This document shows positions 17,168-26,402 of a stretch of 64,000 bases of DNA, piece after piece (positions within the stretch are counted from its first letter, which is position 1; every line of letters begins with the position of its first letter). The notes below the pieces were generated by a model. The model had not been told where the DNA came from, searched no databases, and worked only from the letters and a program-made list of their open reading frames with translations. The position numbers and the translations under genes are program-made. Source of the DNA: Macrococcoides animalis (GTDB taxonomy: Bacteria; Bacillota; Bacilli; Staphylococcales; Staphylococcaceae); the NCBI RefSeq assembly GCF_047425875.1, contig NZ_CP179727.1, forward strand, positions 1,550,001-1,614,000. Direction: 5' to 3'.

Positions 17168-18508
17168 ATGATTAAAAGAAGCTTACAATGGATAGCAGAT
17201 AAAGCGAATGGTGAAGTAGTAACTGAATATAAAGATGTAATAATTAAAGGTGTATCAATCGATTCGCGTCAGGTAAACGAAGGTGTGTTGTTTATTCCTT
17301 TTAAAGGTGAAAATGTTGACGGTCATAAATATGTTGCACAAGCTCTAGATAGTGGTGCAAGTGCTGCTCTATGGCAAAGTGGCGTTCAGGATATGCCGAA
17401 AGGGTTACCGATAGTTGTCGTTGAAGATACATTATTAGCGTTACAAGCAATTGGGAAAGCTTATTTAGAAGAAGTGAATCCAAAGGTAATTGCAATTACA
17501 GGAAGTAATGGTAAGACTTCTACGAAAGATATGGTTGAAGCAGTGCTTGCGCCGAATTTTAAAGTTAAGAAGACGCAAGGGAATTATAATAATGAAATAG
17601 GATTACCAATCACTTTATGTCAACTTGATGAAGATACTGAAATTTCCATCTTAGAGATGGGGATGTCAGGTTTTGGTGAAATTGAGTTTTTATCAAACTT
17701 AACAACACCAGACATTGCTGCAATTACTAATATTGGTGAAAGTCATATGCGTGATTTAGGTTCACGTGGTGGAATTGCCAAAGCGAAATTTGAAATCATT
17801 AAAGGATTAAATGGTCCATTATTCTATGATGGAGACGAACCTTTATTAAATGAATTAGTGGCAAGCGCAACAGGAGAATTTAAGAAAATCGGTTTTAATG
17901 TAGATAATGACTTTTATATTAATGATTTACAAGCTTCTGAGAAAAGTATTGCTTTTAAAGTTGGAGAGGCACAGTTTAGTGTACCGACTTTAGGTGCGCA
18001 CAATGCACGAAATGCGACAATTGCAATTGGGATTGGCCGTTTACTTGGCTTAAGTGATGAAGAAATTAATGAGAATATAAACCAATTACATTTAACAAAT
18101 ATGAGAATGGAGCAAATTGTCGGACAGAATAAAGCACGTTTAATTAACGATGCATACAACGCAAGTCCAACAAGTATGCGTGCGGCCATAGATACATTGT
18201 CAATTATGGATGTACCAAAGAAAATTATCGTTTTCAGTGATGTATTAGAGCTTGGAGCGGATTCTAAAGCTTACCATGAATCAGTTGGTGCATATTTTGA
18301 AGGAAAAATGATTGATCATCTTTTTACTGTGGGTGATGAAGCGGCATATATTCATAGAGCGGCTGAGCCGTTTACGGATGCAATGCATTTCGAATCAAAA
18401 GAAACATTAGAGGCTGAACTTGTGAAATATTTAAATCCAGATACTGTAGTGTTATTTAAAGCAAGCCGTGGAATGGCACTTGAAACGATTATTAATCATT
18501 TAATATAG
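17168..18508 (+). CDS. murF: UDP-MurNAc-tripeptide--D-Ala-D-Ala ligase
   Basis: MurF adds D-Ala-D-Ala to UDP-MurNAc-tripeptide, the last cytosolic step of the precursor. The 446 residues show the P-loop ITGSNGKTSTKDMVEA (near 107-122), the central ILEMGMSGFGEIE and the C-terminal INDAYNASPTSMRAAID. It is coupled to ddl by a 5-base gap and has no other site of note. Confidence 0.98.
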   Translation: MIKRSLQWIADKANGEVVTEYKDVIIKGVSIDSRQVNEGVLFIPFKGENVDGHKYVAQALDSGASAALWQSGVQDMPKGLPIVVVEDTLLALQAIGKAYLEEVNPKVIAITGSNGKTSTKDMVEAVLAPNFKVKKTQGNYNNEIGLPITLCQLDEDTEISILEMGMSGFGEIEFLSNLTTPDIAAITNIGESHMRDLGSRGGIAKAKFEIIKGLNGPLFYDGDEPLLNELVASATGEFKKIGFNVDNDFYINDLQASEKSIAFKVGEAQFSVPTLGAHNARNATIAIGIGRLLGLSDEEINENINQLHLTNMRMEQIVGQNKARLINDAYNASPTSMRAAIDTLSIMDVPKKIIVFSDVLELGADSKAYHESVGAYFEGKMIDHLFTVGDEAAYIHRAAEPFTDAMHFESKETLEAELVKYLNPDTVVLFKASRGMALETIINHLI

Positions 18509-18574
18509 AGGAAGTTAAGCCTTTTTTAAGTAGAATTAAAATAAATAAAAAATATTTATATGTAAAGTAAAATG

Positions 18575-18606
18575 AATGACTGTATAGCTTGCAGTCATTT
18601 TTTTTT
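18575..18606 (+). terminator. Terminator after murF
   Basis: AATGACTG (18575-18582) pairs with CAGTCATT (18592-18599), followed by eight T residues. Confidence 0.85.
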
Positions 18607-18622
18607 GCCTTTTGAACTTGTA

Positions 18623-18645
18623 TTTACAATTGTATTGATTGTAAA
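18623..18645 (+). promoter_or_regulatory. Palindrome in the cshA promoter region
   Basis: TTTACAAT (18623-18630) and ATTGTAAA (18638-18645) form a perfect inverted repeat with a 7-base spacer. It also contains TACAATTGTA, the TACANNTGTA pattern bound by CopY/BlaI-type repressors. It lies about 130 bases before cshA, followed by a long leader. A regulator cannot be named. Confidence 0.4.
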
Positions 18646-18775
18646 AATATACGATAGGTGCTAAGATAGAGAAGTTGAATAAGCGAGTGAGTGAAATATT
18701 ACTCTAGCTAAAAGGACAAGTCGAATGCGCACACTATAGAGGCGTAATTTAAGAAAGATAAAAGGAGAAATAATA

Positions 18776-20302
18776 TTGCAAAAATTTAGAGACCTAGGTA
18801 TCAGCGAACCTACCATAAATGCGCTGGAGAAATTGGGATTTACAGAACCTACACCGATTCAAACGGATAGTATCCCTCATACGATGGCAGGCCGTGACGT
18901 ATTAGGCCAAGCGCAAACTGGTACTGGTAAGACTGGTGCTTTTGGAATACCTTTAATTGAGAAAGTTAAAGGCCAAGAGGGGATCAAAAGTTTAATTCTT
19001 GCTCCTACACGTGAATTAGCTGTCCAAGTTGCTGAACAATTAAAAGCATTTAGCCGTGGACAAGGTATTCAAGTAGCGACTGTATTCGGTGGAATGCCGA
19101 TTGACCGTCAAATTAGAGAATTAAAAAAGAAACCCCAAATCGTGGTTGGGACGCCTGGTCGTGTAATCGATCACTTAAACCGTCGTACGTTAAAAACTGA
19201 AGACATCAATACTTTAATCTTAGATGAAGCTGATGAAATGATGAACATGGGATTCATCGATGATATGCGTTTTATTATGGATAAATTACCGAAAGAACAA
19301 CGTCAAACAATGTTATTCTCAGCAACGATGCCGAGAGCAATTCAAGAATTAGTTCAAAAGTTCATGAAAGATCCTATCATTGTTAAGACAATGACTAACG
19401 TTGATTCAAATCCTGATATCGATGAGCATTACACAATCGTTAAAGAATTAGAGAAGTTTGATACTTTCACTAATTTCCTAGATGTACATCAACCTGAACT
19501 TGCAATTGTATTCGGACGTACTAAACGTCGTGTTGATGAATTAACAAGTGCGTTAATCTCAAGAGGATACCGTGCAGAAGGTTTACACGGAGACATCACA
19601 CAAGCGAAACGTTTAGAAGTATTAAAGAAATTTAAAAACGACCAAATTGATATCCTTGTTGCTACAGACGTTGCTGCACGTGGATTAGATATTTCTGGCG
19701 TATCTCATGTTTATAACTTCGATATCCCTCAAGATGTTGAAAGTTATACACACCGTATCGGTCGTACAGGACGAGCGGGTAAACATGGTATGGCGATTTC
19801 ATTTGTTAATCCAGTTGAAATGGATTACATTCGTCAAATCGAAAAATCTAAAAACCGTACAATGACTGCTTTACGCCCACCAACACCAGGTGAAGTAATG
19901 CAAGCACGTGAATTAGACGTTAAGACTAAAGTCAATGGATGGGTTGAAAAAGAAACTGAAGCTCGTATTGAGTCAATCGCTCAAGAATTAATTAATGAAC
20001 ATGGTGATGTGAAATTAGTAGCGTCATTATTACAAGAATTAATTAAATCAAACAATGACGTTGATGTTCAATTAACATTTGAAAAGCCACTTGGCCGTAA
20101 AGGTAGTGGTGGTAAATCATACGGACGTGGACGCGGCGGAAATGGCGGAGGACGCTCAGGTGGCGGATCTCGTAGCCGTTCTAAAGATGGCGGTAAAGAT
20201 AATCGTCGTAAATCGTTCGACCGTGGTGGTAAACCAGGTGCTCCTTCTAAAGGTGGCAAAAAGCCATTCAAAGCAAGAACATTTGCAGACCATAAAAAAT
20301 AG
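18776..20302 (+). CDS. cshA: DEAD-box RNA helicase CshA
   Basis: CshA unwinds RNA and works with the degradosome and in ribosome assembly, important in the cold. It starts at TTG 18776 (MQKFRDLGISEPT) after AAAGGAG; 508 residues match the S. aureus protein. Motifs in order: Q motif (FTEPTPIQ), AQTGTGKT, PTRELAVQ, LDEADEMM (DEAD), SAT, and HRIGRTGRAG. After residue 425 comes an RGG/Gly/Ser/Lys-rich basic tail likely to bind RNA. The leader of over 100 bases before the gene suits post-transcriptional control. A terminator follows. Confidence 0.96.
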   Translation: MQKFRDLGISEPTINALEKLGFTEPTPIQTDSIPHTMAGRDVLGQAQTGTGKTGAFGIPLIEKVKGQEGIKSLILAPTRELAVQVAEQLKAFSRGQGIQVATVFGGMPIDRQIRELKKKPQIVVGTPGRVIDHLNRRTLKTEDINTLILDEADEMMNMGFIDDMRFIMDKLPKEQRQTMLFSATMPRAIQELVQKFMKDPIIVKTMTNVDSNPDIDEHYTIVKELEKFDTFTNFLDVHQPELAIVFGRTKRRVDELTSALISRGYRAEGLHGDITQAKRLEVLKKFKNDQIDILVATDVAARGLDISGVSHVYNFDIPQDVESYTHRIGRTGRAGKHGMAISFVNPVEMDYIRQIEKSKNRTMTALRPPTPGEVMQARELDVKTKVNGWVEKETEARIESIAQELINEHGDVKLVASLLQELIKSNNDVDVQLTFEKPLGRKGSGGKSYGRGRGGNGGGRSGGGSRSRSKDGGKDNRRKSFDRGGKPGAPSKGGKKPFKARTFADHKK

Positions 20303-20312
20303 ATTACTATTT

Positions 20313-20357
20313 AAAACACCCTAAACTTATCGATAGATGAGACTGGGGTGTTTTTTT
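20313..20357 (+). terminator. Terminator after cshA
   Basis: AAAACACCC (from 20313) pairs with GGGGTGTTTT (20345-20354) over an AT-rich loop, followed by T residues. Confidence 0.75.
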
Positions 20358-20388
20358 GTTATAATTTACATAAATGGAGGCGATTCTT

Positions 20389-20868
20389 TTGTATTTTGAT
20401 ACGTTATCACATGCTCAGCCATCAAACACCCCAAAATATAGACGGGTGAAATGGTGCATCTACACAGTACTTACTTTATTACTCTGCACTAGCTTATACT
20501 ATGGTATCAATCACTTTTTCGATTGGGAGTATTCATACGCAGTCTTTTTACTCATGCTCTTACCACTTTACACGCTGATTCTCGGTATTTTCTTAAGCTT
20601 TAAATATACACGCTATGAATTGAATCAATCGACTTTAGAGATAAGTAGTGGTGCATATTTTATGGGAAGAAAGATTGTGCCACTTGATTTAATGCAATCT
20701 GTAAAGATTGAACAAGGGTTTGTTATGAAGAAATTTAATCTTGCAGTTGTTACGGTATACACGCGTGGTGATATGGTAGTCTTGCCTTATATGACGAAGG
20801 ATGAAGCAGAGAGAGTCGCTACACGTATTATTGATAGAATTAAGGAGATTCACTATGGACACAACTAA
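20389..20868 (+). CDS. PH-domain (bPH2/DUF304) membrane protein, first of three
   Basis: The start is TTG 20389, 8 bases after GGAGG (20376-20380); the in-frame ATG at 20374 overlaps that site. The 159 residues have two hydrophobic helices (about 24-43 and 49-71) followed by a bacterial PH fold (LEISSGAYFMGRKIVPLDLM). It resembles YdbS-type proteins. The end overlaps the next gene by 14 bases. Function is unknown; in Bacillus ydbST have been tied to membrane stress and antimicrobial resistance. Confidence 0.75.
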   Translation: MYFDTLSHAQPSNTPKYRRVKWCIYTVLTLLLCTSLYYGINHFFDWEYSYAVFLLMLLPLYTLILGIFLSFKYTRYELNQSTLEISSGAYFMGRKIVPLDLMQSVKIEQGFVMKKFNLAVVTVYTRGDMVVLPYMTKDEAERVATRIIDRIKEIHYGHN

Positions 20869-22351
20869 AAAGTCACTGCATTATTCAACATATTTATCAA
20901 ATCTTTTGAAGTCCATAAAAAGTAATATATTCCCGATTGGTTTAGGATTATTCTTCATTATTAAAGATGGTTTCACAAAAGAAGCTTTACTCGATAATGG
21001 GTTCGCGTTAGTTATCTTATTATTTACAATCTTGAGTGCAATATTTAGTATGATTGAAGCAAAGATTACAAAGTATTGGATTGAAGATGATAAGCTGATG
21101 TTACAAAAAGGGGTTATCAGTCGTACAGTTAAAGAAATTTATATCGGTAAAATTCAGACGATAGATACTTCAGCAGGTATTGCCAATCAGTTACTTGGTG
21201 GTGTCATCATGCATGTCAAAACAGCAGGTGACGGGATTGAACTCAATAGTATTGGTAAAAATGATGCAAAAGTTTTAAGTGATTATTTGAATCAACGTAA
21301 ATATCAATTGACTCAAAATATGCCACTTGAAATTATTGAAGAGGATGTAGATGTTGAACCCATATACGAAGAAAAAACTTATGAAACGATTTATCAATTA
21401 TCATTTAAAGATTTAATCATGATGAGTTCAACGAGTGCATCAATGTTTACTGTTTTGGCGGTTGTATTTGCAGCCTATAGTCAAGTTGATGAAATTTTTA
21501 ATTTAGATAAATACTTGGATCAAATATCATCTTTTGTTGGTGAAAGTTATGTCATGATTGCGATTGTAATGATTGTTGCATTATTCTTTAGTTACCTCAT
21601 AGGTATCTTTATTACTGCACTTAAATATTATCAATATACTGTGCGTTTTGATGGTGAACTTTTAAATATTAAATACGGTTTGTTCGAACGAAAAAATAAA
21701 TACATCGTCGCAAAAAATATTCAAAAAGTGACTGAAAGACAAAGTTACTTAAGAAAGATGATTCATAAAACTTCTTTTTCGGTAACGACAACGAGTGAAA
21801 TGAAAGGTTCTGAAGATAGTATTTTAGGAGATGAGGAAGTATTACCTTTCATAAATCGTAATGAAGCATATCGTATCATTCAATCGCTCGTACCAGATTA
21901 TAATTTCGTAGAGGTCAATCGCGTCATCCCTAAACGTAGTATTCGAAGATATTTTCAAATTTCATGGGTTGTCTTTATCATCATAGGTGCGCTCGTTCAG
22001 TATTATTGGTTTGATAAAGCATGGCTATTTGTCATATTATTAATGATTTTGACGTTTGTCACAGCTTTAATAAAATATAAAAATTCAGGTTATATTATTG
22101 TTGATGACCAGATTAACATTCGAAATGGTGGTGCACTCACAATGGAGACATCTTTCATTAAAGAAGATAATATTATAGGGCTAGATGTAACGACAACTCC
22201 TTTTATGAATCGTGCTGATTTAAGAAGTGTTCACTTAGATATTTCATCGGGCTCCAACAGTGCGCGCTGTAATTTAGATTATGTTGAATTAGAGGACGCA
22301 TCACGTATTTATGACTGGTTCTTAATAAAGGAGCGTCGTCAATATGAATAA
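20855..22351 (+). CDS. PH-domain (bPH2/DUF304) membrane protein YdbT-like
   Basis: The start is ATG 20855 (MDTTKKSLHYSTYLSNLLK) after AAGGAG; longer in-frame starts lie within the upstream gene. The 498 residues have several membrane helices (near 22-40, 50-65, 190-210, 230-255, 365-400) and repeated PH segments with the pattern YGLFERKNKYIVAKNIQKV. This matches YdbT. It overlaps both neighbours by 14 and 8 bases, so the three PH genes are translated as one unit, probably forming one membrane complex (inference). Confidence 0.8.
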   Translation: MDTTKKSLHYSTYLSNLLKSIKSNIFPIGLGLFFIIKDGFTKEALLDNGFALVILLFTILSAIFSMIEAKITKYWIEDDKLMLQKGVISRTVKEIYIGKIQTIDTSAGIANQLLGGVIMHVKTAGDGIELNSIGKNDAKVLSDYLNQRKYQLTQNMPLEIIEEDVDVEPIYEEKTYETIYQLSFKDLIMMSSTSASMFTVLAVVFAAYSQVDEIFNLDKYLDQISSFVGESYVMIAIVMIVALFFSYLIGIFITALKYYQYTVRFDGELLNIKYGLFERKNKYIVAKNIQKVTERQSYLRKMIHKTSFSVTTTSEMKGSEDSILGDEEVLPFINRNEAYRIIQSLVPDYNFVEVNRVIPKRSIRRYFQISWVVFIIIGALVQYYWFDKAWLFVILLMILTFVTALIKYKNSGYIIVDDQINIRNGGALTMETSFIKEDNIIGLDVTTTPFMNRADLRSVHLDISSGSNSARCNLDYVELEDASRIYDWFLIKERRQYE

Positions 22352-22820
22352 AATGCATAAAGATAGTATCAAATTAATGAAGATTGGTGCGTGTTTAACC
22401 GCAAGTATTTTTATCATTGTGCTCGCTGTATTATGGTTTGTTAAGTTTAAGGAATGGATTCCAGTGCATCCATATGTATTTTGGGGGATTGGTGTTGTAG
22501 GTCTCATTATTTTTATTTTAGATTTTTTCATTTTTCCAAAGTTGACGTATAATACGTCACTTTTTGAACTTGGAGAAGAAGAGATAACGACGATGAACGG
22601 TATATTGAATAAGGAGAAGTTGATTGTCCCGTATGTTACCATTCAAAACGTAGAAACAGAACAAGGGCCAATTATGAAAAGATTTAAAATAAAATCATTA
22701 AAAGTGATAACAGCTGAAAACGATATAGAGATTGACTATGTTCATGAAAGTGAAGCAGAAAGATTAAAGACATTAATCAATCAAAAGATGAGAGCAAAAG
22801 AGAAAAAGGAGAAGTCATGA
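22344..22820 (+). CDS. PH-domain (bPH2/DUF304) membrane protein YdbS-like, third of three
   Basis: The 158-residue protein has two membrane helices (about 13-34 and 41-62), then a single PH fold (EEEITTMNGILNKEKLIVPY and VQNVETEQGP-like turn). AAAGGAGCG precedes the ATG. It overlaps the YdbT-like gene by 8 bases and acpS by 4 (ATGA). The C-terminus is Lys rich. It belongs to the same unit as the two upstream genes. Confidence 0.75.
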   Translation: MNKMHKDSIKLMKIGACLTASIFIIVLAVLWFVKFKEWIPVHPYVFWGIGVVGLIIFILDFFIFPKLTYNTSLFELGEEEITTMNGILNKEKLIVPYVTIQNVETEQGPIMKRFKIKSLKVITAENDIEIDYVHESEAERLKTLINQKMRAKEKKEKS

Positions 22821-23155
22821 TTAAGGGAATAGGTACGGATATTATAGAAATTGAACGTGTTCGTAAAACGTTAGAAAATCCCAAAATGATTACTCGTATT
22901 TTACATCCAAAGGAAATCGAGCGCTTTGATTCATTTAAGAGTGAGAAGCGACGTGTTGAGTTTTTCGCTGGTCGTTTTTGTGTTAAAGAGGCATATAGTA
23001 AAGCTTTGGGTACGGGTATTGGGGAAACTCGTTTCAATGAAATTTGTTGTATGAACGACCATAAAGGTAAGCCATTTATTGAAGGAGTAAATGCTCATGT
23101 TAGCATCGCACATTCAGAAACCGTTGCAACTGCTTACGTTGTAATAGAGGAATAA
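22817..23155 (+). CDS. acpS: Holo-[acyl-carrier-protein] synthase
   Basis: AcpS transfers 4'-phosphopantetheine from CoA to apo-ACP. The 112 residues carry the Mg-binding Asp in GTDIIEIERV (Asp8) and the catalytic Glu in FCVKEAYSKAL, with SIAHSE at the end. It overlaps the last PH gene by 4 bases. Only 56 bases separate it from alr. Confidence 0.97.
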   Translation: MIKGIGTDIIEIERVRKTLENPKMITRILHPKEIERFDSFKSEKRRVEFFAGRFCVKEAYSKALGTGIGETRFNEICCMNDHKGKPFIEGVNAHVSIAHSETVATAYVVIEE

Positions 23156-23211
23156 TGGATTATTCCTAAAAGTATGATAAAATTTTAGTATTATAGTGCG
23201 AGGTGAATGGA

Positions 23212-24357
23212 ATGAGTGACAGGATATATAGACCAAGTTACGTCAATGTTGATTTAGATGCGATAAATGATAATTTCAAAGCTGTAGGTAGGCTACATCC
23301 GAATAAAACTGTAATCGCTGTTGTAAAAGCAAATGGTTATGGATTAGGTGCTGTACAAATAGCAACACATTTATATAATCAAGGAACTGAATTTTTCGCA
23401 GTAGCTACGCTTGATGAAGCGATTGAACTTCGTATGCATGGAATTAAAGCAAAGATTTTAGTATTAGGGATTATTGAACCGAAAGATATTCATAAAGCGA
23501 GTCAGCACCGATTAGCTTTGACTGTTCCAGGTATTGCTTGGTTACAAGAAGCAATTGAATTTTTAGAAGATGACGATAAACCTTTTTGGATTCATCTTAA
23601 GCTTGATACGGGTATGGGAAGAATCGGTATGCGTGATTCAGCAGAATATCAACAAGTAATTGAAGAAATACAACAACAAGATAAGATGATTTTTGAAGGA
23701 GTATACACTCATTTCAGTTGTGCAGATGAGGAAAATAATAGTGCTGAAATTGCGTACAATAAGTTTATAGAAATCGTTAATACAAGTGAAAAGCCACCTT
23801 TTATTCATTGTCAGAACAGCGCGGCAGCACTTAGATTTGATGCATCAGCTTGTACGGCCATACGCCTTGGGATTAGTTTATATGGATATTATCCGTCTGA
23901 ATTTATAAAAAATATTTCTAAGTTACAATTAAAACCCGCAATGCAACTCGTATCAACCGTTAACTTCATTAAGGATGTGAAAGTTGGTGATACGGTAAGT
24001 TACGGAGAAACATATGTTGCGCAAGCAGATGAAACAATTGCCACTTTCCCATTGGGATATGCAGATGGTTTAAATCGTAAGTTACAAGGTTATCAAATTA
24101 ACCTAGCTGGCACAGATGTAGAAATTGTTGGTCGCATTTGTATGGATCAATTTTTAGCGCGTGTTCCTGAAGGTACTGAAGTAGGAACTCAAGCAATTAT
24201 TATTGATCATTATTTAGAGAGTAACCAATCAATTGAACGTGTTGCCAATCAATTAGACACTATTAATTACGAAGTACTTACAAGTCTAAGCCGAAGATTA
24301 CCGAAATGTTATATTACCGGTGATGATATTGACAAATATAATGAATTATTAAAATAA
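23212..24357 (+). CDS. alr: Alanine racemase
   Basis: Alr makes D-alanine for peptidoglycan and teichoic acids with PLP. I use ATG 23212 (MSDRIYRPSYVNVDLDA, 381 residues), with GCGAGGTGA about 6 bases before; a GTG 9 bases earlier lies in that site. PLP Lys39 is in VVKANGYGLG, and the catalytic Tyr is in VSYGETYV. It has the normal position between acpS and mazEF. Confidence 0.97.
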   Translation: MSDRIYRPSYVNVDLDAINDNFKAVGRLHPNKTVIAVVKANGYGLGAVQIATHLYNQGTEFFAVATLDEAIELRMHGIKAKILVLGIIEPKDIHKASQHRLALTVPGIAWLQEAIEFLEDDDKPFWIHLKLDTGMGRIGMRDSAEYQQVIEEIQQQDKMIFEGVYTHFSCADEENNSAEIAYNKFIEIVNTSEKPPFIHCQNSAAALRFDASACTAIRLGISLYGYYPSEFIKNISKLQLKPAMQLVSTVNFIKDVKVGDTVSYGETYVAQADETIATFPLGYADGLNRKLQGYQINLAGTDVEIVGRICMDQFLARVPEGTEVGTQAIIIDHYLESNQSIERVANQLDTINYEVLTSLSRRLPKCYITGDDIDKYNELLK

Positions 24358-24419
24358 AATTGGTATCAACTGAACATTTTTGATAAAATTATAGTAATCG
24401 TGTAACTGGAGGAAAGCAT

Positions 24420-24566
24420 ATGAGTAAAATTCTAGAACAACAGTTAATTGAAGGCTATCAATCTATGGCTGAAATTAATTTATTAATTGCTTCTGAGCAT
24501 TATTTATTAGAGTGTGAAGTTTATGACAATGCTGATCAAATAGGCACGCAAGCCGAAGGTGAATAA
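24420..24566 (+). CDS. mazE: MazE antitoxin
   Basis: This 48-residue ORF (MSKILEQQLIEGYQSMAEIN...) is short and acidic and is similar in pattern to staphylococcal MazE, with LEQ.L.EGY..MAE.NL in the first half. MazE neutralises MazF and is degraded by ClpCP in S. aureus. CTGGAGG lies before the ATG. MazF begins at the very next base after its stop. The N-terminus is about 10 residues shorter than in S. aureus. Confidence 0.88.
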   Translation: MSKILEQQLIEGYQSMAEINLLIASEHYLLECEVYDNADQIGTQAEGE

Positions 24567-24929
24567 ATGAAACGTGGCGATGTTTATTTAGCTGATTTGT
24601 CACCTGTTAAAGGTTCAGAACAAGGCGGTAAACGACCTGTTGTTATCATACAAAACGATATTGGAAATAAATATAGTCCGACAGTTATTGTAGCGGCAAT
24701 TACTGCTAAAATTAATAAATCGAAGATCCCAACACACGTAGAGATTGGTAAAACTAATCATCATCTAGATAAAGATTCTGTGATTTTATTAGAACAAATA
24801 AGAACAATTGATAAAAATCGACTTATTGAAAAACTAACGTACCTTCCTAAAGAAAAGATGGAAGAAGTAGATGTAGCACTTGCGATTAGTCTTGATTTAT
24901 CAATTAATGACTCGGAGACTTTAGGTTAA
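24567..24929 (+). CDS. mazF: MazF endoribonuclease toxin
   Basis: MazF cuts mRNA at a short sequence (UACAU in S. aureus) to stop growth. The 120 residues begin MKRGDVYLADLSPVKGSEQG and hold RPVVIIQND and the conserved Arg/Thr of the active site (AITAKI), plus VILLEQIRTIDK. The ATG directly follows mazE's TAA with no gap, so coupling is expected. A hairpin terminator overlaps the 3' end. Confidence 0.96.
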   Translation: MKRGDVYLADLSPVKGSEQGGKRPVVIIQNDIGNKYSPTVIVAAITAKINKSKIPTHVEIGKTNHHLDKDSVILLEQIRTIDKNRLIEKLTYLPKEKMEEVDVALAISLDLSINDSETLG

Positions 24930-24954
24930 CGCTTGTTACCTTAAGGTCTCTTTT
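24915..24954 (+). terminator. Hairpin between mazF and rsbU
   Basis: GAGACTTTAGGTTAAC (from 24915) pairs with TGTTACCTTAAGGTCTC over a short loop, followed by TTTT. It starts inside the mazF end and should reduce, but need not stop, read-through into rsbU 25 bases later. Confidence 0.75.
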
Positions 24955-24979
24955 AAGGTTAAATAGGGAGGAAATTTTC

Positions 24980-25987
24980 ATGCGCCAAATTGATAAGATT
25001 GTTTCGAGGTATTCTGAAATCTTGAATCAATACATAGAAAATAGAGATGAATCGGCTTTAGAAGACGTTCAGGCGTTGAGTTTCGAAGCAATAGAACTAG
25101 ATATTTCACCTGAAGAGATTGTTATACTACATAAAGATATCGTTATTGAGGCAGGTTATAATGCCATCGAACAGCATTATGCAATGGATGTATTAACAGA
25201 GATGATTATCGGATTTGGCTTTACGTATCGTGATTATAAAGCACTTGTTAAAGTAATGGAAGCACATGATAAAGAAATGGATGTAGCGGCAAGTTTACAA
25301 ACAACGATGCTTAAGACACAAATTCCACATTTGAATAACGTACAAATTGGTGCGATTAGTGTGCCTGCTCATCGCGTAAATGGTGACTATTTTAACTTGA
25401 TTGATCATAAAGATGGCACGATGAGTTTCGCGGTAGCTGATGTCATCGGTAAGGGTATCCCTGCTGCACTCGCTATGAGTATGATCAAGTTCGGTATGGA
25501 TTCATACGGTCATAGTCAGTTGCCGAGTGATGGATTAAAGCGATTAAATCGTGTTGTTGAAAAGAATGTAAACCAAAATATGTTTGTCACAATGTTTTAT
25601 GGTTTATATGAAGAAATTAACAATAAATTTTATTATGCTTCGGCAGGACATGAACCAGGTTATATATATAGAAAAAATACTGATACTTTTGAAGAATTAG
25701 ATGCAAGAGGATTAGTACTAGGTGTACATCCATCAACACGTTATGACCAAGAAGAGCTAGAATTAGAAATTGGCGATATGGTTATTGTTTATACGGATGG
25801 AGTATCAGAAATCAGACATTTGAATGGTGAATTTATTAGTACAAAAGATTTATTGAAAATCATTTATCAATATAAAGATCTTCACCCGCAAGATATTGTA
25901 CAAGTAGTATATGAACAACTTATAACGATTGGCGACCCTAAAAAGAGAGATGACTTAACGATATTAATCATAAAAAGATTAAAATAA
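24980..25987 (+). CDS. rsbU: RsbU, PP2C-type phosphatase activating sigma B
   Basis: RsbU dephosphorylates RsbV-P, which frees sigma B from RsbW. The 335 residues have an N-terminal helical dimer domain (1-110) and a PPM phosphatase domain with the metal-binding VNGDYFN, VADVIGKGIPAAL and YTDGVSE segments. No RsbT/S modules lie nearby, as in S. aureus, so the upstream signal is not the stressosome. GGGAGG precedes the ATG. Confidence 0.96.
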   Translation: MRQIDKIVSRYSEILNQYIENRDESALEDVQALSFEAIELDISPEEIVILHKDIVIEAGYNAIEQHYAMDVLTEMIIGFGFTYRDYKALVKVMEAHDKEMDVAASLQTTMLKTQIPHLNNVQIGAISVPAHRVNGDYFNLIDHKDGTMSFAVADVIGKGIPAALAMSMIKFGMDSYGHSQLPSDGLKRLNRVVEKNVNQNMFVTMFYGLYEEINNKFYYASAGHEPGYIYRKNTDTFEELDARGLVLGVHPSTRYDQEELELEIGDMVIVYTDGVSEIRHLNGEFISTKDLLKIIYQYKDLHPQDIVQVVYEQLITIGDPKKRDDLTILIIKRLK

Positions 25988-25990
25988 TGC

Positions 25991-26015
25991 GTTTATGTTA
26001 TGACATACAGGGTAT
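25991..26015 (+). promoter_or_regulatory. Sigma-B promoter before rsbV
   Basis: GTTTAT (25991-25996), 13 bases, then GGGTAT (26010-26015) matches the sigma-B consensus GTTTWW-N12-15-GGGWAT. It begins 3 bases after the rsbU stop and serves rsbV-rsbW-sigB, giving the autoregulation known in S. aureus. Confidence 0.85.
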
Positions 26016-26074
26016 TTCTATCAATAATAAGCTTTAAGTAGTATAATTATTTTTTTGATTTAAGGAGAATGAAA

Positions 26075-26401
26075 ATGAACTTAACTATCGATTCGGTTGA
26101 AAAACAAGGGTATTATCAAATAAAAGTAGCTGGGGAATTAGATGTCGCTACGGTACCACAATTACAAGAAGTATTAGTACCAATAAGAACAACGGGGACT
26201 CATGATATACACTTACATATCGATGAAGTAACTTATATGGACAGTACAGGTCTAGGGTTATTTGTAGGAACATTAAAGGAATTAAACAAGAATAATAAAG
26301 AATTATATGTTTTAGGTGTAAATAGCCGTATTGAAAGATTATTTGATATTACTGGTCTAAAAGAATTAATGCACGTCAACCAACCGGTGGAGGTAGATTA
26401 A
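26075..26401 (+). CDS. rsbV: RsbV, anti-sigma factor antagonist
   Basis: RsbV binds RsbW when unphosphorylated and so releases sigma B. The 108-residue STAS protein has the phosphorylated Ser in VTYMDSTGLGLF. The ATG at 26075 lies 7 bases after AAGGAG; the ATG at 26069 is too close to it. The next gene begins two bases after the stop. Confidence 0.96.
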   Translation: MNLTIDSVEKQGYYQIKVAGELDVATVPQLQEVLVPIRTTGTHDIHLHIDEVTYMDSTGLGLFVGTLKELNKNNKELYVLGVNSRIERLFDITGLKELMHVNQPVEVD

Positions 26402-26402
26402 T

